A stretch of 64,000 nt of DNA. Source: Antedon bifida (taxonomy: Eukaryota > Echinodermata > Crinoidea > Comatulida > Antedonidae). The stretch covers positions 8,680,001 to 8,744,000 of the forward strand of contig OY727097.1 in the NCBI GenBank assembly GCA_963402885.1, read 5' to 3'. This document shows positions 24,501 through 34,000 of this stretch, piece after piece (the first letter of the stretch is position 1; each line of letters opens with the position of its first letter). The position numbers were made by a program, and so were the translations under genes. Under the pieces are notes generated by a model. It was not told the origin of the DNA. It made no database searches and was given only the letters and a program-made list of their open reading frames with translations.

Positions 24501-27500
24501 TCATTCATATACCATTGGTTTGAAAGAAAGTTCTAGGTCTAACTTCACATCTCATGGCCTACACTTGAACCAACGTGGCACATCAACTCTCATCAAGAGT
24601 ATAAACAACAGTATCCAAATCCTTCAGAAGAACAGCAAGAAACAGCAAAGAATGAAATCACCTAGATGTCATTTTTGCAGCGAAACCGGACATATTAGCA
24701 GTAATTGCCGTCATGGTCAACCAGTGTTTTGTTATATCTGTGAACAACTTGGACACAAAATGAAATACTGTAAAGCAAAACATGTCAAAGATCAATGAAA
24801 AGTAGGCGAAGAAGTTGAAGCCGGAACAGCTGTACAAAGTGCAAATACTAATATAACCAATTTTAATACTTCTGTTCCATTAACTAAGGATTATGCAAAT
24901 GTTAAACCTGATAAAAATATTGTTACTAGTATATATAATTATAACAATAGCTCTTCTAAATGTAAGCAAACTCTTAATTTAATGTGTACTACTTGCCAAA
25001 TTTGTTCATTATCTTATGACTTTTCTTGTTTTCCTAATCCTTCAATCAGACTTAATAATTGGTGGTGCGACAATTGTTTTATACAAAACGCTTTAATGGA
25101 ACTACCTTTTTGTAATTACTTTAACAATTTTAATTATGAAATAAGTAGTAAAAAGGGCTTTAAAATTGCCCACTTAAATATACAATCACTTAGAAACAAA
25201 TTAGACAATGTCAAAACACTTCTCCATGAATATAACTATGATATATTTTGTATAACCGAAACGTGGCTAAGCACCAATATTGATAACAATGAGATTTTAG
25301 TAGACGGATACAAGATTTGTAGGCTTGATAGACCAAATACTCAAGCTGGCGGTGGAGTTCTATGTTATATTAGAAGTGGTATTGCCTTTAAAGAAATCCA
25401 AGAGCTGAGATCTGAAAATGTTGAAGCTCTTTGGATTGAAATAAATTTACCATATTCTAAACCTTTACTTATAGGTAATATTTATAGACCACCTAATGCT
25501 AAAGTTGAATATTTAAATGAACTTGACAACATGTTCCAACAAAGTACATCATTATATAATGATGTTGTGATCTTGGGAGACTTTAACTTAGATATAAATA
25601 ATAATACTAACGCAAGAAAAATTAATAAAATAGCTAAAAATAGTAATCTTAACCAACTAATTAATGAATTTACAAGAATAACTAACACTAGTAAAACAAT
25701 TATAGATTTGATTTTTGTCACTAATTGTAATATTTCAACAGCAGGAGTATCAAGCCATGGAATAAGTGATCACTCCTTAATATATCTAATTCGAAAAACT
25801 AAAAAAACACATATTCCTCCAAAGTTTATAACCTCTCGTTCTTTTAAAAAATTTGACCAAAACAAATTTATAGAAGATTTAAAATGTATTGACTGGGATC
25901 AAATCAAGCTTTACTCTAATGTTAACACTGTCTGGTTGCTATGGAAACACTTATTTGGTGAGTTATGTAATCGGCATGCCCCTTTAAAGACAAAGAGAGT
26001 GAAAGGATCACTTCCTGAATGGATAACCACTGATTATATAAGATTAACAAAAGACAGAGACTACTATTATAAGAAAGCTCACAAAACTAATGAACCTGAA
26101 GATTGGGACAAAGCTAAACAACTGAGAAATCAAGTTAATAATTTAAATAGGAATTTAAAAAGAAAATATTGTACAAATACTATTAACGAAAATGCTAAAA
26201 ATCCTAAGAAATTATGGAATACAATAAATAAATTAATACCTAAAACTAAACCCAGTATAAATAATGTATATAAAGATAATAATAAAAACTATACATCCAA
26301 TGATAAGGACACAGCCAATGTTTTCAATGCTCATTTTACTTCAATTGGAAGTTCTTTAGCAAATCAATTTACTAACTCCAATAATACTAACTCCAATAAT
26401 TATACTAGTAACACTTCAGAAAATTGTTTTGCGGGTAACAAATTTGAATTTGATCTTCTTACCCCTGATTACATTTTTAACCAGTTATGTAAATTGTCAA
26501 CTAATAAAGCTATGGGTGTTGATAACTTTGATTGCAAACTTCTTAAACTAGCTGCTCCGATAATTTGTGACTCACTCTCATATATTTGTAATCTTTCTAT
26601 GTTCAGTTCTAGATTTCCAGATGAATGGAAACTAGCTAAGGTAACACCTGTATATAAAGATGGGGATATGTCAGACCCTTATAATTACCGCCCAATTTCT
26701 GTTTTACCCATACTTTCAAAACTCTTAGAACGTGCTGTGCATGATCAATTATACTTGTATTTAAGAACTAACAACCTTATAAATCCCTCCCAATCGGGCT
26801 TTAGAAAAGGTCACTCTACAGAAACTACTCTTTTAGATGTTACTGATTATATTTTAGATAACTTTGATAAAGGTATTTCATCTGCTGCTTTATTTCTTGA
26901 CTTGAAGAAAGCATTTGATACAGTTAACCATGAAATATTACTTACCAAATTAAGGAATTATGGCTTAAATGATATTGCACTTCACTGGTTTAAATCATAT
27001 TTAAGTGGACGATCTCAAGTTGTTTGTATAAATTCAACAAAATCTGACACCATGAATGTTAATATTGGTGTCCCACAAGGATCAATACTGGGACCTTTAC
27101 TATTTATTTTATACGTAAATTCACTTCCTGAATTTTTATCATGTAAATGTGTGATGTATGCAGATGATACAACACTCTTATGTAGTTCATCTGACCCTTT
27201 AATACTTCAGAATCAACTCAATATCAATCTAAACAAAATTATAGAATGGTTTGACCATAATCAACTCACACTAAATCTTAATAAGACCAAGCTTATGGTT
27301 TTCAGCACAAATCAGAAAACGGCAACATTTAAGAATATAACTTTACTTCATAATAACGAAACTATTGAAAGAGTTGATTCTTTTAAGTATTTAGGTGTCA
27401 TTTTTGATCCTCAACTAAATTGGAAGGAACATATAGACAAAATGTCTTGTAAAATAGCTAAACGTATCGGTGTGATTCGTCGTATTAAGATGTATCTTCC

Positions 27501-29093
27501 TATGTATACTTTAAAAATGTTAGCAAATGCTTTAATTATTCCATTATTTGATTATTGTTGCTGTGTTTGGTCCAATTGTAACATAAGTTTTTCAGATTCT
27601 CTTCAGGTTTTAATCAACAGATTAGGTAGAATATTGTTATCAGTAGACATGTATACCCCTATTAATGATATCTTAAGTACTCTTGGATGGAGTAGACTTA
27701 CAGAAAAATGGAATGAAAATATTCTTATAATGCTATTTAAATGTTTAAAAGAAATAGCTCCAAGATACTTAACAATATTATTTCAATTTACTGTAGATAA
27801 CCATAATAAATGCACTCGCTCCCAAAGTAATAATGATTTATCTATTCCGTTATGGAATAACTCTCAGGGTAAAAGAACTTTTGTTTATAGATCAACTAAA
27901 TTATGGAATTCTCTACCAAATAACATAAAATCAGAACTCCATAATATGTCTTTGGCAACTTTTAAATCTTCACTATAGAAATCATATATGTATTAACCTT
28001 TTTGCCTTCACAATTGTAAATAGTTTTATATCTGTTTTCTTTCTTTTTGTTTTTCTTTTATATTTTATTTTTGTTGTAAATATGTTTACTGAACCACTTT
28101 GGAAATCAGTACATCTGTATTGAAAGTGTATTTCAGTTTAAAGAAAGAACAAACAAACAAACAAATAATACAGAAAAAAAATATTGATCTCATACAATTA
28201 CAAGGAGTTATCCGCTTGGTATACCAAGCGGATAACTAATAAACACAATGAAAACGCATGTTGTGATAATATTATTATCACAATGCGTTCATTGTTTTGG
28301 TATCACTATGCCTACCAGTGTATGTGCTAACTATGACACTACTATAATAATTGTAATTAAATTTCTATTTTACAGGGGTGTTTCAACTCTATCAAGTGTG
28401 GGTAAAACATTGTTGATATTCACTGTATTGATGATTACTTTACCTGTATCTATGTATTTTATTACCAAGAGTATGATTTTTGAAGGTAACTATAAATATA
28501 ATGAAACTGTAGATTAATAGATGCGATAAAAACATTGAATACCAAAAGCTATTTGCATTTCTGCCCCAATTCTGTACAACATTTTTGGTCACCAACTGAA
28601 TCGGTCACACACTTACAAACACCTAGGTAAAATCTACATAATATCATTATCCCTTCCTAGATAAACTGAACCAAACCCTCAAAATAATCTACATATACCT
28701 TCCTAGATAAACTGAACCTAATCCTCAAAATTATCTACATACTGTATCCCTTCCTATATAAACTAAACCTACCCCACTAAATACTCTACATATACCTTCC
28801 TAGATAAACTGAACCTAACCCTCTAAATAATCTACCTATTCCTTCCTTTCATAGGAAAGAAATCAATCATTGCATTACAAACCAAATAAATTACAAGGTA
28901 TTCTTTAACTTTCAACAGTTTTGATGTTTACAGATTTTATATTCCCTTTTTTTCAGGTATGTTTTTAATGAACAGTAGGAATAGCAGTTTTTACGGAGCC
29001 ATTGTTGCAGTAATTATAGTGCATGTTATTCTAGCTTGTTTTATTTACATTTCATATTTTGAATCGAGTCAGGAAACTGAAAAAGAAGACTAA
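18510..29093 (+). CDS. VMA21: Vacuolar ATPase assembly integral membrane protein VMA21
   Basis: ER membrane chaperone for assembly of the V0 sector of the V-ATPase. Three exons: 18510-18538 (ten codons begun, donor AAAC|GTAAGG), 28376-28485 and 28957-29093. Phases 2 and 1 match, giving 91 residues; the human protein has 101. Family signature visible: KTLLIFTVLMITLPVSMYF (first membrane helix, about 20-38), TKSMIFEG, then FYGAIVAVIIVHVILACF (second helix, about 58-75) and a charged tail ending KED. Exons 2 and 3 are secure. Exon 1 is inferred from phase, splice consensus and the short family N-terminus. Intron 1 (9.8 kb) is almost wholly transposon sequence. Intron 2 holds a short tandem repeat. 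Confidence 0.88.
18872..19729. mobile_element. 858 bp terminal-inverted-repeat element rich in GCGCAA arrays
   Basis: Perfect terminal inverted repeats of at least 33 bp beginning TGTTATGCGCGATTTGAACG (18872 inward and 19729 inward). A 5 bp direct repeat TAGGG flanks it (18867-18871 and 19730-19734), a likely target-site duplication. Subterminal zones (18873-19013 and 19505-19728) are arrays of 'ttgcgcaatttgaaattgcg' palindromes. No transposase frame is present, so it is non-autonomous. Translated frames in this zone are repeat artefacts. Confidence 0.8.
19811..22579. mobile_element. Palindrome-ended element, copy P1 (split by P3)
   Basis: 5' end 'aactagacatgaaactcgtc' includes a 9 bp stem hairpin (19823-19843) followed by AGTTATCCGC. 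The 3' end is an imperfect palindrome AGTTATCCGCT/AGCGGATAACT (22549-22576). Copy P3 interrupts it at 21332-22519: the sequence before and after the interruption ('taatacagaaaa' | 'aaaatattgatc') is continuous in copy P2. No credible protein is encoded. Matching stretches of P1 and P2 are near identical, so the copies are recent. Class uncertain: palindromic 3' end, no clear target duplication and a shared subterminal motif recall Helentron-like elements. Confidence 0.7.
20246..23747. promoter_or_regulatory. Cluster of ten perfect TGACGTCA (CRE) sites
   Basis: TGACGTCA starts at 20246, 20423, 20600, 21193, 21590, 21769, 21971, 22970, 23147 and 23740. The only other copy noticed in the window is near 41019. 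All ten lie within the palindrome-ended elements. This octamer is the canonical CREB/ATF site; any function here is unproven. Confidence 0.6.
21332..22519. mobile_element. Palindrome-ended element, copy P3 nested in P1
   Basis: Begins 'aactagatttgaactcgtca' with the same 9 bp stem hairpin (21343-21363) and 'gttatccgcg'. It ends with the hairpin GGTTATCC(T)GCAAC/GTTGCGGATAACC (22490-22519). Internally it is a diverged relative of P1 and P2, sharing 'ttcgtgtggccatacgatga' and 'gcgcgtgcgcgcgtaacttc'-type blocks. Confidence 0.65.
23812..24798 (+). CDS. LINE ORF1: SGNH-hydrolase-like domain plus two CCHC zinc knuckles
   Basis: 328-codon frame of a CR1/L2-like non-LTR element. An SGNH/GDSL-like esterase fold is indicated by GDS (113-115), GTND (161-164) and a C-terminal HGLH (248-251). 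The usual Asp of the D-x-x-H block is His here. Two zinc knuckles follow: C286-C289-H294-C299 and C307-C310-H315-C320. The product is expected to bind element RNA. The first 16 codons (23812-23859) are not LINE sequence: the identical stretch occurs in P1 at about 21266-21313 without a LINE. ORF1 is therefore 5'-truncated and its present ATG is borrowed from the host repeat. It ends in TGA at 24796-24798, in frame with ORF2. Confidence 0.85.
   Translation: MFTHFRGTRLTKRKEGKIQEKSNNEFVQPKHVVANVSAPTTTQDAILQPTNHFVILDTESSENNCQDQSDDAKCELVRSNETKQRTTDIMNETVTIKSHDRTPSNTNKNLIIGDSMLKHIKTRGLHQTSVKTMRGATTKQVYERLDEVNFNGIENVIIHVGTNDCAVPDINLTSLENDFTDLVTELWTKVSGGNVYVSAVCPRFDNAHYNMQVEKLNDSLKQMYGKYFIDHSYTIGLKESSRSNFTSHGLHLNQRGTSTLIKSINNSIQILQKNSKKQQRMKSPRCHFCSETGHISSNCRHGQPVFCYICEQLGHKMKYCKAKHVKDQ
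24982..27978 (+). CDS. LINE ORF2: AP-like endonuclease and reverse transcriptase
   Basis: 998 codons, intact. A Cys-rich N-terminus (C2, C5, C8, C16, C29, C32) precedes an exonuclease-endonuclease-phosphatase domain from about residue 59 (AHLNIQSLRNK, ITETWLS, GNIYRPPN, ILGDFNLD, SDHSLI). The reverse transcriptase has LDLKKAFDTVNH (about 638-650), VPQGSILGPLLF and the catalytic YADD (about 726-729), followed by the usual SFKYLGVIFD and Cys-rich C-terminal region. The frame is open upstream of this ATG back to the ORF1 TGA (61 codons, 24799-24981), so translation might start by read-through or reinitiation rather than at this Met. Family: CR1/L2 superfamily by motif order; the exact clade was not tested. 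Confidence 0.92.
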   Translation: MCTTCQICSLSYDFSCFPNPSIRLNNWWCDNCFIQNALMELPFCNYFNNFNYEISSKKGFKIAHLNIQSLRNKLDNVKTLLHEYNYDIFCITETWLSTNIDNNEILVDGYKICRLDRPNTQAGGGVLCYIRSGIAFKEIQELRSENVEALWIEINLPYSKPLLIGNIYRPPNAKVEYLNELDNMFQQSTSLYNDVVILGDFNLDINNNTNARKINKIAKNSNLNQLINEFTRITNTSKTIIDLIFVTNCNISTAGVSSHGISDHSLIYLIRKTKKTHIPPKFITSRSFKKFDQNKFIEDLKCIDWDQIKLYSNVNTVWLLWKHLFGELCNRHAPLKTKRVKGSLPEWITTDYIRLTKDRDYYYKKAHKTNEPEDWDKAKQLRNQVNNLNRNLKRKYCTNTINENAKNPKKLWNTINKLIPKTKPSINNVYKDNNKNYTSNDKDTANVFNAHFTSIGSSLANQFTNSNNTNSNNYTSNTSENCFAGNKFEFDLLTPDYIFNQLCKLSTNKAMGVDNFDCKLLKLAAPIICDSLSYICNLSMFSSRFPDEWKLAKVTPVYKDGDMSDPYNYRPISVLPILSKLLERAVHDQLYLYLRTNNLINPSQSGFRKGHSTETTLLDVTDYILDNFDKGISSAALFLDLKKAFDTVNHEILLTKLRNYGLNDIALHWFKSYLSGRSQVVCINSTKSDTMNVNIGVPQGSILGPLLFILYVNSLPEFLSCKCVMYADDTTLLCSSSDPLILQNQLNINLNKIIEWFDHNQLTLNLNKTKLMVFSTNQKTATFKNITLLHNNETIERVDSFKYLGVIFDPQLNWKEHIDKMSCKIAKRIGVIRRIKMYLPMYTLKMLANALIIPLFDYCCCVWSNCNISFSDSLQVLINRLGRILLSVDMYTPINDILSTLGWSRLTEKWNENILIMLFKCLKEIAPRYLTILFQFTVDNHNKCTRSQSNNDLSIPLWNNSQGKRTFVYRSTKLWNSLPNNIKSELHNMSLATFKSSL
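28089..28136 (+). other. LINE 3'-terminal stem-loop
   Basis: Two stems: CTGAA/TTCAG and CACTTT/AAAGTG, with a ~22 nt loop, just before the A-rich tail. The relative at 3901-3948 has CTGGA/TCCAG and CATTTT/AAAATG: same length, with compensatory changes. Likely the RT recognition structure. Confidence 0.65.
28655..28850. repeat. Short tandem array, about four units of ~50 bp
   Basis: Units contain 'ccttcctagataaactgaac' followed by 'ctacatata', with small indels. Located in VMA21 intron 2. Confidence 0.8.
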
Positions 29094-29411
29094 AGATACA
29101 CCATGAAAAAAAACCCACTCAGGTTGTCAAAAACTTTAATAGGGGTGTTTTTTTTTATTTGGGGAGAGGGGGGGGGTGTTAATATTATTGAAGCCCAGTA
29201 CCACAGGAACTGTATTTGACACCCGAACATTATGAATGGGTATGAAGTTTGCATCCATTGAAAGGCCTGGCAGTTAAAAACATCCACAAAGAGAAATTGG
29301 CCATAGAGTTTTCATCATTATTACAATAGCTGTACATTTTTTGGAGGGCTGGGAAATATATTCATAGACCAGAATGTAATAGGGGTGTGCCTACAGTCAC
29401 ATTTTGCCTAA

Positions 29412-29417
29412 AATAAA
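29412..29417 (+). terminator. Possible VMA21 polyadenylation signal AATAAA
   Basis: First AATAAA noted after the VMA21 stop, about 320 bases downstream. Confidence 0.35.
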
Positions 29418-31018
29418 TTTGAGATAGGTAATTAACTGTGTTGCTATTGTACAGTACAATTCTTCTGTACAGTTTAATCGGGAAAAGGAAGGCTACATGA
29501 TTGCACAAACTAATAAAATCGGATGTTTAACCATGGTTACTTTCACCCATACAGTATAATGGGGAGATGGTGGTTATAACAATGTACTGTAAATTTAGTG
29601 ATTTCTTTGTGTCTTCCATTAATTGCCTAATTACTGTACTGAAATACAACTGCACATGGTCTGCAGTATGGTATGGATTTTGGGAGAAAATTTTTGGGGA
29701 AATTAATGATCTACAAATTACCTAGTAATTTATATTTGGGTAAATAAGACAAGAGATGTGTAATTTGGTTATAAAATACTTTTTACAATGTTAAATTTAA
29801 AAGTCAGTATTAAAGAAAGCCCACTGTTAAGCTTAAGGGTTCAGGGCACAACTTGCACAATCCTGTTTAGTTGTGAATTGTTTAGGTGAATGAACTACCT
29901 CCCTGCTTCTATTAGAGGTAGGTTGGTTGTTACCAGGCCATGCCTAGTCCTCTACTAATTTTGTTAAATTGCTAAATATTTTCTCGATACCCAGGGGCCG
30001 ATTCGCTAATAATATTTTGAATATTATTATATTACAGGTAATAGTCTGTCAAAAATAGAGAATTTCATTTATAGTTCTTTGCAGTACCCATATTAAGCCT
30101 GTTTTCCTGAGCTCTGATTGGTTGTTCATTATTTGCGTCATAAAACATACAGTACATGAAAATATGAATATGAAAAAAATGCTTTCGATTCGTCCAAATA
30201 AATTTACCTATTGGAAAACGGGCTTTAATTCACATTTAATATATTGTATAATAAATTTACTGGAAACAATAAAACATACTGAAATTTATATAATTGTTAT
30301 TTATATTTTATTTTATAGAGAGGTTTAAAATAAAAATACATTTGCATAGCTTTTAGGATATGGTATACACAAATGCACTAAATTGTGTTTTTTTGGCTTT
30401 TTACACTTTTAAGTTTTTGTATATATTTTCTCTAAATAAAAATGATAACAAATAGTTATTTAATAGCTAATGCCCAGCTTTATATGTTGCTAATTTTCTC
30501 TTGAACTCGAATGAAAACATGCTAATATCGATCCATTAACTAGATTTTTATAATAAATTCATGTATTGATTAATAACTGGAACATTGAGTTGGTACCACA
30601 TTTTTCACCTTTGTTGCTGTATTGTTTATTATATAACACCTAAATAAATTCCTGTCATTTGATTAGACAAATGTGGGTCACATGGCGTGCAATAGTATGC
30701 ACTATTAAACGATCGTTTAATAGTACTTTTTTTTACACTCATAAACATTCATTATTTGTATACTATATAGATGCCAATATATTTCTATTTCTTAATGGCA
30801 GCACCTTGGAATACAAGCACCTTATGGTTTGATGTAATTTCAAACTGTTATAGCACCCTCTATAGTTTTGACAAGTTGAGAGGATATACCTGCTGTGATA
30901 TATTCAACCTTTTACATTTTACATAAAAATCTTTTGAATTCTAGGCTGGAGATGATTTGGATCAACGATAAAAAATAAGCGCAATAAATGAAATTAAAAG
31001 GGAATCGGGTGATTTTAC
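29418..31018. other. Intergenic sequence between convergent VMA21 and AMDHD2
   Basis: AT-rich; no coding pattern or long repeat was recognised. It should hold the 3' UTR of AMDHD2, but no clear polyadenylation signal was fixed. Confidence 0.4.
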
Positions 31019-34000
31019 TTAAGCCATAGAATGACTTGTTTGCCTTTGCCAAACTAATTCACCAGCAATGTATGTTGCATGGACATTGAGATCATCGTCC
31101 AGAAATACAAAATCAGCATCCGTGTTATAGTCTAAAGTACCCTTCCTCTGCTCAATTTCAAGGAGCTGTGCCGGATGGAGAGAAGCGCCCTCTAGAGCTT
31201 CAACTGTGCTGCAGCCAGATGCCAGTTTAAAATGCTTTACACACTTTTGCATTGTTGCAATACTACAGAATTTGGGAAGAAAAAAACATAATTTGTAGTG
31301 CATACAGTTATTTGTCTTTTAAGCGTTGAGCTTAGTTATTATTGGATAGGATAGGTCTTTTTCACCCTAGTCCCTGTGAATTCTGTTCCGACAAGGTCAC
31401 ATGGGAACTGCTGGAGAACGGAGCAGTGAAAATGGTTCCTCTGCATCATTTTCCTTTTATTTCTTTTTTTGGATATCTTAAGGCCAACTCAGACAGCATC
31501 GTGCGACGAGGCACGACAAACATTTTGACTCATCATTACTGTGTGAGTTGAATCCCGACGAGACGTGTCGTCTTGAGATAGCGTCAGGGGCTGGTTTGTT
31601 AGGTCATCGGGAGAATTTTAATTTTCTTCTGACGAGATTATTCATCAGGCCTCGTCGTACGTTGCTGTCTGAGTTGGCCTTTACGATATTTTTTCAGATC
31701 ATTTTTGTGAATGAAACAAATACAATAAAACTGACCTTCCAGCTAATGTAGTTGTTCCTGCTAAGTGAGCACTATTGCCATTGATTTCTACAACCTGACT
31801 TCCCAGATTATGACATCCTGGAGACAAACCCATCGCTGCCATTGCGTCCGTTATTAGGACGATTCCTTTAACAAACACAAAAAGTTATAAACACAGTAGA
31901 ACCCTCTATTAAGGGAACACAATTATTAAGCCTTGTCTATACTATCAAACTTTATGTGACAAAAAAATATGCATTTATGGACACGATGATGTCATATCAC
32001 TACCATATTTGGTCATATCACTACCATATTTGGACAAATCACACTTTTTTTGACAAACTAGTTTGATAGTGTAGACAGAGCTTTAAGGGGACACTTTCCT
32101 GAGAAACCAATGATATATGTTTTAATACCACAGCCCACCCCTATTCAGGGTGACAGTGTGTTGGGTTCTGTTGGTGTGGTTCTACTCTACTGTATGTTTT
32201 AAATAGCCATCACCATATGTAAATTAAATAAATATATTCCTGGGTGATCTAACATTCCAGATTTCTACCCAGATTTTAATTGTTTCATTTTGTCTTTCAA
32301 ATGTTTCATATTTTCAAAATGGTTTTAATTAAATTGTGCTGGTAGTAATAATAGTCAAAAAATTCATTTTGTGTTATGTAGTAAAAGTGAATTTTATTAT
32401 TTATTAGTGTAATAATGTTTTATATTTCTTTTTATTATGTGAAGCACCTTTAAATGTTTATATTCATAAAAAGAAATAAGTATTTATTATAATATTATCA
32501 GGATGATAATTTAATATTCTACCTAAAATTTAGTGCAGTACCTGCTGCTTCCTTCAGCTAGAGTCCAACCCTAGTAGCCATCAGCGATGGTGGTCTAGAG
32601 GTATGAACACCAGGCTAGTGATCTGGAGGTGGTGGGGTCGAGTCCCAACCAAGAATTACTCGCAAGTATTCTCAAGTGTACTTAGTATAAAGTAACAAAC
32701 ATCTGACCAATTACATAATATAATCCATGTTAATATGGTACCGATACAAATTACATGTTTTACAATCATTGCTATCTTACCATCAGGATGAGCTCTATGT
32801 GCAATGCGTAAAGCCGCTGGATGCGTGTGTATACCATCTGATATCATTCCGTAAAATATTCTACTATTTTCAGGGATTTTACTGCTTGTTAAAAGTCCAA
32901 CAATGCCAGGGTCACGATGGTGAAACTAGATAAAAAATATTGTAAAAAGGGTAAAGAAACTAATGTACTTCTTCCTCAAGCGTGAATCAAATCAGATAAA
33001 CATTTATTTATTTCAAATCAAATAAAATTGCTTCTAATTTAAGGTGAAATTAAAGTGTCAAATTAATTAATTAAAATCAAAGTAATATGCTAAAATTGGT
33101 AATTAAATTAAAATAAATGAAAGAGGTAGGAACAAAAAAATCATATAAAGTCCATATTTTCTACAACCTCTTAAGCTCTGTTTACACTATCAAACTAGTT
33201 TGACAAAAAAATGTGATGTGCCAAAATATGGTAGTGATATGATGTTAACATGCCCATATATGGGCACCTCACATAAAGTTGTGGAGTTATAGCTTGGTGG
33301 TTAAGATTCTCACCTACCGACCTATGGTCACGAGTTCAAATCTCATCAAGCGCCAGGATTTTTCTCTTGACAAAGAGTAGAGCATCTTGTGTATATATTT
33401 GTCTTGTGAATGTAATCATTTATGCTTGCGAGAACACCTCTATTAAGAGGTCCAGAAGGTGTCCCCTTATTAGAGCTCTAGTAAGCAGACACTTTGCTTG
33501 GTCCTGAAGGTGTCCCCTTATTAGAGGTTCTACTATATATATTTGTTAGTATTCATATTTTCTTACCGGTAACATAGCATTGAAAAGGTGTGTTATAAAG
33601 GTACTACCATGTGTTGTTGCAGTCTCTGCATCAGATAAGTTACCCATTGAATGACCTATGAGGAAAAGAATCAATGAACATTGACATTTATACAGTAGAA
33701 CCCCTATAAAGGCCAATTTACACAGACGAGCGGTAACGGTAAAACAATAGAATCTATGTTATTCGACCTGTTGACCATTTACACACAACGCGGAGCGGAC
33801 GGGCGGTTCCCGCTCAGGATAGATACAAATTCTACATAGAAAAACTACTCGGTTTTCTGCTTAACGTTAGGGGTTCATCTGAATATGTGTTTGCGGCCAT
33901 AGTGTTACAACATTTATTGTCCTTTGTTTGTGTCACAGAAAACTGTACCCTAAATAGAGGCTTCCTTTTTAAAAAGGATGTCTAAAGGAGGGGTTCTACT

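Larger units (their letters stand above)
23860..28163 (+). mobile_element. CR1/L2-like LINE, both ORFs open, 5'-truncated
   Basis: Inserted in palindrome-ended element P2. Left junction near 23860, where similarity to P1 stops. Right end is an (AAAC)n tail, then P2 sequence 'aataatacag' resumes. Order: ORF1, in-frame UGA, ORF2 (endonuclease-RT), short 3' region, terminal stem-loop 28089-28136, tail. No inactivating change is seen in ORF2, so insertion is recent. It sits in intron 1 of VMA21, in the sense direction. Confidence 0.9.
22701..28240. mobile_element. Palindrome-ended element, copy P2, containing a LINE
   Basis: Same 5' end as P1 (22701, hairpin 22713-22733), lacking about 350 bp that P1 has at roughly 19957-20300. 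It resumes after the LINE at about 28164 and ends in a perfect 32 bp palindrome at 28206-28237 (AGTTATCCGCTTGGTA and its complement). The LINE at 23860-28163 is a later insertion. Confidence 0.7.
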
